Source: an uncultured Bacteroidales bacterium
GTDB taxonomy: Bacteria > Bacteroidota > Bacteroidia > Bacteroidales > Bacteroidaceae
Assembly: GCA_902801325.1 (NCBI GenBank)
Contig: CADCHQ010000014.1
Span: forward strand, 1 to 64,000
Direction of reading: 5' to 3'
DNA length: 64,000 nt
Part shown: positions 58,741 to 64,000 of the stretch, piece by piece
Layout of the letters: every line of letters begins with the position of its first letter
Numbering within the stretch: the first letter of the stretch is position 1
The notes under the pieces: generated by a model
What the model saw: the letters and a program-made list of their open reading frames with translations, nothing else
Database searches by the model: none
Told to the model about the DNA's origin: nothing
Made by a program: the position numbers and the translations under genes

Positions 58741-59763
58741 ATGTTTAGATTTGAGAACCCTTTATACCTGTACTTCCTTATAGCGATTCCCCTTCTGGCG
58801 TTGCTGTTCTATTACAGCGAGTATCGCCGTAGGAAGCGCATCAAGAAATATGGAGACCCTGCTCTCCTCAAGGAACTTATGATCGACGTGTCTTGGTTGC
58901 GTCCTCAGATAAAGATATGGCTTGCCCTGTTGGCATTAGCTTCCCTAATCATTGCAGCCGCACGTCCGCAGTTCGGAACAAAGATTGACACCACCGAGCG
59001 CAGTGGCATAGAGGCCATAATCGCTATGGACGTCAGCAATTCGATGCTGGCGAACGACGTTCGTCCCTCCAGACTTGAGAAGTCGAAAATGCTTGTGTCG
59101 AACATGGTGGACGAGATGACGAACGATAAAGTGGGTTTGGTTGTCTATGCGGGTCAAGCCTTTGTGCAACTGCCTATTACCAACGACTACGTTAGTGCCA
59201 AGATGTTCCTTGAAGGCATCGACCCATCGATGATCAACATGCAAGGAACCGACATTGCTGCAGCTATCGACCTTGCCGCCAAGAGCTTCACTCAGAGGAA
59301 GGATGTGTCGAGGGCCATCTTCCTCATCACCGATGGTGAAGACAACGAAGGCGGAGCTGTTGACGCCGCAAAGGCAGCAGCAAAGCAGGGCATTCATGTG
59401 TATGTGCTTGGTGTGGGTAGTCCTGAAGGTGCTCATGTTCCTATTCCCGGCACTACGCAATATTTCATTGACGAACAGGGCAATCCTATTGTGTCTCGCC
59501 TGAGTGAAGATATGTGTCGCCAGATATCCCGCGCAGGCAATGGTGCATACATATATGTTGACAACAGCAGTTCGGCACAGCGCGAGCTCTCGAAATACGT
59601 CGATAAGTTGGCAAAAGCAAAGCTGGAGTCGCAGGAATATAGCGAGTTCGACGAGCAGTACCAAGGTTTCCTTATCCTGGCACTTGTATTCCTCATTGCC
59701 GACGTCTGCTTGTTGGAGCGCAAGAACCATCTTTTGAAGAAGTTCCATCTATTTAAAAAGTAA
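58741..59763 (+). CDS. batB: Aerotolerance protein BatB (VWA)
   Basis: A 340-residue paralogue of BatA with two N-terminal helices (about 8-26, 58-74), a VWA domain with MIDAS D97, S99, S101 (AMDVSNSM) and a C-terminal helix (about 311-328). It is followed 2 bp later by batC, so translational coupling is likely. Confidence 0.92.
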   Translation: MFRFENPLYLYFLIAIPLLALLFYYSEYRRRKRIKKYGDPALLKELMIDVSWLRPQIKIWLALLALASLIIAAARPQFGTKIDTTERSGIEAIIAMDVSNSMLANDVRPSRLEKSKMLVSNMVDEMTNDKVGLVVYAGQAFVQLPITNDYVSAKMFLEGIDPSMINMQGTDIAAAIDLAAKSFTQRKDVSRAIFLITDGEDNEGGAVDAAKAAAKQGIHVYVLGVGSPEGAHVPIPGTTQYFIDEQGNPIVSRLSEDMCRQISRAGNGAYIYVDNSSSAQRELSKYVDKLAKAKLESQEYSEFDEQYQGFLILALVFLIADVCLLERKNHLLKKFHLFKK

Positions 59764-59765
59764 CT

Positions 59766-60446
59766 ATGAAACGTTTGTCGTTGATATATTTCCTTTCGTG
59801 TTTCGTGCTAACCCTTTCGGCACAAAACTATCGCGATTACATTCGTCGCGGTAATCGCTCTTTTCGCGATACGGTCTATGATAAGGCTCAGGTGCAGTAC
59901 CAAAAGGGCTTTGAGTTGGATTCGAATAGTGTCCAGATCAATTACAACCTGGCAAACACGCTCATGCGTCAAGGTCAACCCAAGGAAGCCCTGCAACTGT
60001 TGGACAAGACATCTAAGATGGAGTCCAATCCCATTCGCCGTCATCAGATTTGCCACAATATGGGTGTGATTCTGCAAGCGGGACAAGACTATGCTCACGC
60101 CATTGAGTATTACAAGGAAGCCCTGCGTTGTGACCCCACTGATAACGAGACCCGTTACAATCTTGTCCTTTGTCAGCGTCTTCTGAAGAATCAGCCTCAG
60201 GGTGGCGGACAGGATAACAAGGAAGGCGATAAACAAGACAAAGACCAGCAGAAGCAAGATCAGCAGCAACGGCAGCAAAAGAAGGATGACAAGCAGCAAA
60301 AGCAACGCGAGCAAGAGAGCCAGATGAGCAAGGAGAATGCTGAACAGATGCTGAATGCCGCCATGCAGAATGAAAGACAAACGCAAGACAAGGTGAAGCA
60401 GAAAGTGCAAAATGCCCAACAGCGTCGTCTGCAGAAGCAATGGTGA
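59766..60446 (+). CDS. batC: Aerotolerance protein BatC (TPR)
   Basis: A 226-residue exported protein with a signal peptide (MKRLSLIYFLSCFVLTLSAQ), three TPR units (YDKAQVQYQKGFELD, ALQLLDKTSKME, AIEYYKEALRCDPTDNE) and a Gln/Lys/Asp-rich low-complexity tail with over 20 Gln. In known Bat operons BatC follows BatB. It should bind Bat partners in the periplasm. Confidence 0.9.
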   Translation: MKRLSLIYFLSCFVLTLSAQNYRDYIRRGNRSFRDTVYDKAQVQYQKGFELDSNSVQINYNLANTLMRQGQPKEALQLLDKTSKMESNPIRRHQICHNMGVILQAGQDYAHAIEYYKEALRCDPTDNETRYNLVLCQRLLKNQPQGGGQDNKEGDKQDKDQQKQDQQQRQQKKDDKQQKQREQESQMSKENAEQMLNAAMQNERQTQDKVKQKVQNAQQRRLQKQW

Positions 60447-60510
60447 TGGGATAATGGTTTAACGTTTAAAGGTTTAATGTTTAAAGGTAATAAGATATAG
60501 ATTCAACGTC

Positions 60511-60640
60511 TGTCGAATATAGGTTCAAATGCAATCGAACATAGGCACGAGGCCAATTGAACATAGGTTCGAGTGCAATAAGGCCTAAGGGCTTCCGAAT
60601 TAATGCCTAAGGGCTTCGGCAAAAAGACCTAAGGGTTATT
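60511..60640 (+). repeat. 22-bp-type repeat array between batC and batD
   Basis: Units TCGAATATAGGTTCAAATGCA, TCGAACATAGGCACGAGG and TTGAACATAGGTTCGAGTGCA, followed by modules GCCTAAGGGCTTCCGAATTA, GCCTAAGGGCTTCGGC and CCTAAGGGTTATT. Same family as 21561, 41221 and 53474. It fills the 230-bp gap inside the operon. Confidence 0.8.
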
Positions 60641-60689
60641 TGAATAAGACATAAAGGTTATTGGATAAAACAAAGATTTGAGTGATTAT

Positions 60690-62519
60690 ATGAAGCGATT
60701 CTTCTTATTTCTTATAATTTCATTGTCCCACATGCTTGCGTTCTCGCAGGTTCGCGTAACCGTGCAAGCGCCTTCTCAAACAGAGGAAGGGCAACGCATC
60801 CGTGTGAGCTATGTGGTGAACACACAAGATGTTGACGACATTCAAGTGGGCGATTTCCCAGGCTTCGACCTTTTGTTTGGTCCCAGCACATCTACGTCGA
60901 GCAGTTTCTCGATGGTGAACGGAAAGACGACGCATTCGAGTCAGATGACGTTTACCTATACGCTTATGGCTCAGAAGGCTGGCACTTACAAATTGCCTAT
61001 TGCCACAGTGAAGTCTGGTGGACAGTCATTCAAGAGCAATCAGGCAAGCATCGAGATTCTGAAAAGCGATAATCCGGGTGGAGGTGCTTCTTCAGGTCAC
61101 TCGGGTCAGTCGAGTGCACAAGCTCCCACGCGTCAGCGTCTGCAGAACGTAGGTGAGAAGATCACGAAGGATGACCTTTATATTACCGTTACTGCGTCGA
61201 AGCGTAGGCTTTATGAGCAGGAAGCAGTCTTGCTTACCTATAAGCTTTATACCCTCGTCTCCATCAGTCAATGCATGGGTAAGATGCCTGAACTCGACGG
61301 TTTCCACACACAGGAAATCGAGCTTCCACAGCAGAAGACTATTAAGTACGAACGAGTAAATGGTCGCAACTATGGTACTGTTGTATGGAGTCAGTATGTA
61401 CTCTTCCCACAGAAGACAGGTAAGCTCACCGTTCCAGCAATTAACTTCGAGGCCGATGTGGTTCAACAGGATCGTAGCATCGACCCCTTTGATGCGTTCT
61501 TCAATGGAGGGTCTTCGATAGTTCACATCAATAAGACAATCGTTGCACCCGCAGTCGAACTGCAAGTCGATCCCTTGCCCACACGTCCTGCCAATTTCTC
61601 TGGTGCAGTCGGAAGTCAGTTCAACATTAGCGGAACGCTTACGCCCGAGCAGGTCGATGCCAATGATGCCATATCCTTACGCCTGGTTGTGAATGGTGTT
61701 GGAAACATGAAGCTGATGAAGGCTCCAACGGTTCAGTGGCCAAAGGACTTCGAGAGCTATGACCCCAAGACGAATGACAAGACGCGTGTAGGTACGAACG
61801 GAGCCTCTGGCAATGTGGTTTATGACTACACCGCAGTTCCGCGTCACGGTGGTCGCTATTCGATTCCTCCCGTTGAGTTCTGTTATTTCGACACGAACAC
61901 AAAATCGTATCGTACCATCCGAACCGATTCGTTCCACGTCGCTGTCGCAAAGACATTTGGCAGTGTATCGAGGCGTGTAGCCAATCAGGAGGATTTAACC
62001 GTCCTCAACAGCGATATTCGTTACATCAAGACATCGCAGGCACAAGTGAAGTCGTCCGGTACTACCTTCTTTGCAACGTCTGCGTACATCCTTTCTTACA
62101 TCGGCGCTTTGTTCCTCTTCCTCCTGCTTGTGGCGTTGTTCTATCGTCAGGCAAAGGCTAATGCAAATGTAGCTCGCCGTCGTGGTAAGAAAGCGAGCAA
62201 GGCCGCATCCCGCCGTTTGAAGAATGCTTCGAAACTGCTTAAGCAAGGCAATGCGAAAGCGTTCTACGAGGAATTGACCCATGCTCTTTGGGGATATGTC
62301 GGAGATAAGTTGAACCTGCCTGTCAAGGACTTGTCGAAGGAGAACGTAAGCGAGCAGCTTGCTCAACGCGGAGTGGGAGAGGAGTCACTCCAGCGCTTCT
62401 TCCGCGTCCTCAGTGATTGCGAGTTTGCTCAATATGCACCCGGCGATCCTTCAGCAACAATGGACAAGCTTTATGCCGATGCTTCGGAAGTCATTAACCA
62501 ATTAGACGGACAACTATGA
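60690..62519 (+). CDS. batD: Aerotolerance protein BatD
   Basis: A 609-residue protein: signal peptide (FLLFLIISLSHMLAFSQ), then two to three beta-sandwich domains (VRVTVQAPSQTEEGQRIRVS; FTYTLMAQKAGTYKLP; SQFNISGTLTPEQ), a membrane helix near 455-475 (AYILSYIGALFLFLLLVALF) and a basic cytoplasmic tail with NASKLLKQGNAKAFYEELTH. It matches the oxygen-tolerance BatD family. Start ATG 60690 rather than TTG 60678. The stop overlaps the batE start. Confidence 0.92.
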   Translation: MKRFFLFLIISLSHMLAFSQVRVTVQAPSQTEEGQRIRVSYVVNTQDVDDIQVGDFPGFDLLFGPSTSTSSSFSMVNGKTTHSSQMTFTYTLMAQKAGTYKLPIATVKSGGQSFKSNQASIEILKSDNPGGGASSGHSGQSSAQAPTRQRLQNVGEKITKDDLYITVTASKRRLYEQEAVLLTYKLYTLVSISQCMGKMPELDGFHTQEIELPQQKTIKYERVNGRNYGTVVWSQYVLFPQKTGKLTVPAINFEADVVQQDRSIDPFDAFFNGGSSIVHINKTIVAPAVELQVDPLPTRPANFSGAVGSQFNISGTLTPEQVDANDAISLRLVVNGVGNMKLMKAPTVQWPKDFESYDPKTNDKTRVGTNGASGNVVYDYTAVPRHGGRYSIPPVEFCYFDTNTKSYRTIRTDSFHVAVAKTFGSVSRRVANQEDLTVLNSDIRYIKTSQAQVKSSGTTFFATSAYILSYIGALFLFLLLVALFYRQAKANANVARRRGKKASKAASRRLKNASKLLKQGNAKAFYEELTHALWGYVGDKLNLPVKDLSKENVSEQLAQRGVGEESLQRFFRVLSDCEFAQYAPGDPSATMDKLYADASEVINQLDGQL

Positions 62520-63277
62520 AACGGATAATCATAACTTTCGCTCTATTACACATCTTCTTTATCGTCAATGTCTTTGCGGTATCGGTTGATAGCCTGAAGA
62601 CGGAGGCAGATAGTCTTTATGCCAAAGAGAATTATGAAGGAGCGTGCAAGCAATATCTTCGGATTGCAAAGACTGGTGAGAGCGCAGCCATTTGCTATAA
62701 TCTTGGCAACTGTTACTATCGCATGGACGACATAGCGAGAGCAATCCTGTGGTACGAGCGTGCTGCATTGCTGAGTCCTGGAGACGATGACATTCGCTTC
62801 AACCTCGATATGGCGCGTTCAAAGACGATTGACCGCGTTACACCGCGACATGAATTCTTCTTTGTCACGTGGTATCGTTCGATGACAAACCTGATGAGTG
62901 CCGATGCATGGGGACGCCTTTCGCTTGCCTTCTTCGTATTGTGTCTCCTCGCCCTCGCTGTCTATATCTATGGCCAGCAGATATGGCTTCGGAAGACCGG
63001 CTTCACGCTTGCCATCCTCTTCTTGCTTGCTACCATCGTTGGCAACATTTGTGCCTGGTCGCAAAGCAATAGACAGCAGAACCGCACTGGGGCTATTGTC
63101 ATTTCGTCGTCTGCAGTTGTAAAGAGCACGCCAGCTCGTTCTGGTAGTGACCTCTTCGTCTTGCACGAGGGCACTCGCGTGGAGGTTCGTGACAACACGC
63201 TAAACGAATGGACGGAAGTCTCCCTTGCCGACGGCAAACAAGGTTGGATTGAAAAGAAGAACATTGAAGTGATTTAA
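62516..63277 (+). CDS. batE: Aerotolerance protein BatE (TPR and SH3)
   Basis: A 253-residue protein. A signal-like N-terminus is followed by two TPR units (ADSLYAKENYEGACKQYLR, CYNLGNCYYRMDDIARAILW). Two membrane helices (about 133-154, 160-180) follow, and then an SH3-like domain (VVKSTPARSGSDLFVLHEGT, GKQGWIEKKNIEVI). It overlaps batD by 4 nt. The SH3 part may bind cell-wall material or partners. Confidence 0.9.
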   Translation: MKRIIITFALLHIFFIVNVFAVSVDSLKTEADSLYAKENYEGACKQYLRIAKTGESAAICYNLGNCYYRMDDIARAILWYERAALLSPGDDDIRFNLDMARSKTIDRVTPRHEFFFVTWYRSMTNLMSADAWGRLSLAFFVLCLLALAVYIYGQQIWLRKTGFTLAILFLLATIVGNICAWSQSNRQQNRTGAIVISSSAVVKSTPARSGSDLFVLHEGTRVEVRDNTLNEWTEVSLADGKQGWIEKKNIEVI

Positions 63278-63278
63278 A

Positions 63279-63423
63279 GGGGAGTTATAAAGGGAGTTAA
63301 CGTTCTTTGAACGAGGAGTTATAGGGGAGTTAGAAGGGAGTTAACGTTCTTCGAACGAGGAGTTATAGGGGAGTTAAAAGGGAGTTAACGTTCTTTGAAC
63401 GAGGAGTTAAAGGGGAGTTATAG
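63279..63423 (+). repeat. 44-bp tandem repeat with GTTCTTTGAAC hairpin
   Basis: Three and a third copies of a 44-bp unit made of GGGGAGTTA, AGGGAGTTAACGTTCTTTGAACGAGG-type sequence, between batE and the PAP2 gene. Each unit contains GTTC-TTT-GAAC and the self-complementary GTTAAC. Copies differ at only a few bases, so it is recent or under selection. Confidence 0.85.
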
Positions 63424-63426
63424 AAG

Positions 63427-64000
63427 ATGTTAGAACACTTAAACGAGATCGACAGTCAGCTGTTTCTTATGCTCAATGGCAGTGATTCGGCCTATTGGGA
63501 CGCTGTGATGTGGCTCGTAACCAAGACTGTGACTTGGATTCCCTTGCTTGTCATCGTTGTGTATGTGATACTGAAGAATACAGGATGGCGTCAAGCCCTG
63601 TTGATAATCTTCTCTATGGCGATTGCTGTTCTCCTTGCCGACCAGATTTCAAGCAGTGTCATCAAACCGCTCGTCATGCGTTGGCGTCCTACTCACGATG
63701 CTATGCTTGCCAGTTCGGTCGATACGGTATTCTCATACACGGGCGGACGATATGGTTTCGTAAGTAGTCATGCGGCTAATACTTTCTCTCTCTTTGCCCT
63801 CTTGTCACTCATCATGCGCAGTCGTCTTCTGACGTTTTGGCTATTCTTCTGGGCGGCCGTCTCCTCATACTCTCGCATTTATCTGGGAGTTCACTATCCT
63901 GGCGATATACTTTGTGGCGCCCTGCTTGGCTTGCTTATCGGGTGGTTGACCTATTTGCTCTATGACTTCATCAATAGCAACCTGAACAACGATCGCGTAT
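63427..64000 (+). CDS. PAP2-family phosphatase, 3' end beyond the window
   Basis: 191 residues are visible; the frame stays open to the edge. Starting at ATG 63427 (MLEHLNEIDSQLFLMLNG), it has several membrane helices and the three PAP2 motifs: KPLVMRWRPTH, SSHAAN and SRIYLGVHYPGD. These enzymes dephosphorylate undecaprenyl or other lipid phosphates in the inner membrane. It follows batE after a 44-bp repeat tract; whether it belongs to the Bat transcript is unclear. Confidence 0.9.
   Translation, partial: MLEHLNEIDSQLFLMLNGSDSAYWDAVMWLVTKTVTWIPLLVIVVYVILKNTGWRQALLIIFSMAIAVLLADQISSSVIKPLVMRWRPTHDAMLASSVDTVFSYTGGRYGFVSSHAANTFSLFALLSLIMRSRLLTFWLFFWAAVSSYSRIYLGVHYPGDILCGALLGLLIGWLTYLLYDFINSNLNNDRV

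Overview
The window reads as chromosomal DNA of a Bacteroidales bacterium, most likely Prevotellaceae. The evidence is: Bacteroidota-type promoters (TTTG/TTG, about 20 bp, TAnnTTTG) ahead of many genes; the gene orders rpmB-rpmG-DUF4295-ftsY-rimO, thrS-infC-rpmI-rplT and batA-E; a GT3-type glycogen synthase next to an alpha-glucan phosphorylase; and GH92/GH125/GH43 secreted glycosidases. No rRNA, CRISPR array, integrase or transposase was seen. The genus is inference.

Layout. 1-3.1 kb: a replication-like trio (3' end of a DUF3987-like protein, a CHC2/Toprim primase, an HU-like protein), probably old mobile-element cargo. 3.3-7.8 kb: kdgK, eda, map, a DUF559 nuclease and tsaD on one strand, separated almost entirely by palindromic repeats. 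7.9-12.6 kb: rpmB-rpmG-DUF4295, ftsY-rimO, an HU protein and an HU-membrane-LysM fusion. 12.7-17.7 kb: a RelA/SpoT homologue with a degenerate hydrolase domain, a DUF4301 protein and a small envelope operon. 17.9-21.5 kb: SPOR lipoprotein, ruvX, def, a large TPR protein. 22-27.7 kb: thrS-infC-rpmI-rplT, a 6S-like RNA, lemA and an M48 protease. 27.7-34.1 kb: tRNA-Ala, an M6-like secreted protease, TPR and small envelope proteins, a CaCA antiporter. 34.1-35.1 kb: about 1 kb with no convincing gene but several hairpins and repeats. 35.1-39.4 kb: glycogen synthase and phosphorylase. 39.5-49.7 kb: prs, a thiE-like gene, a YhiN-type flavoprotein, rmuC, GH43, queD-queE, an M18 peptidase, a TIR-like protein. 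49.8-53.4 kb: GH92 and GH125 mannosidases. 53.9-64 kb: a Bat (aerotolerance) operon with two extra genes, ending in a PAP2 phosphatase cut by the window edge.

The most striking signal is a family of GC-rich palindromic repeats. A left unit (GACTC/GACC, a C-run, then a hairpin) is paired with an inverted right unit (a hairpin, a G-run, then GAGTC/GGGTC). Eight left-right pairs occur, always in that order, and three single units also occur. One pair encloses the DUF559 nuclease gene in a 490-bp segment that looks like a full-length element; the others span 80-216 bp like internally deleted derivatives. Units are translated in frame inside tsaD and the primase and inside the signal peptides of two exported proteins, and one supplies the only visible start codon of tsaD. 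A second family of 22-bp tandem repeats (core TCGAACCTATGTTCGA) recurs at four intergenic sites. Both families deserve genome-wide follow-up.
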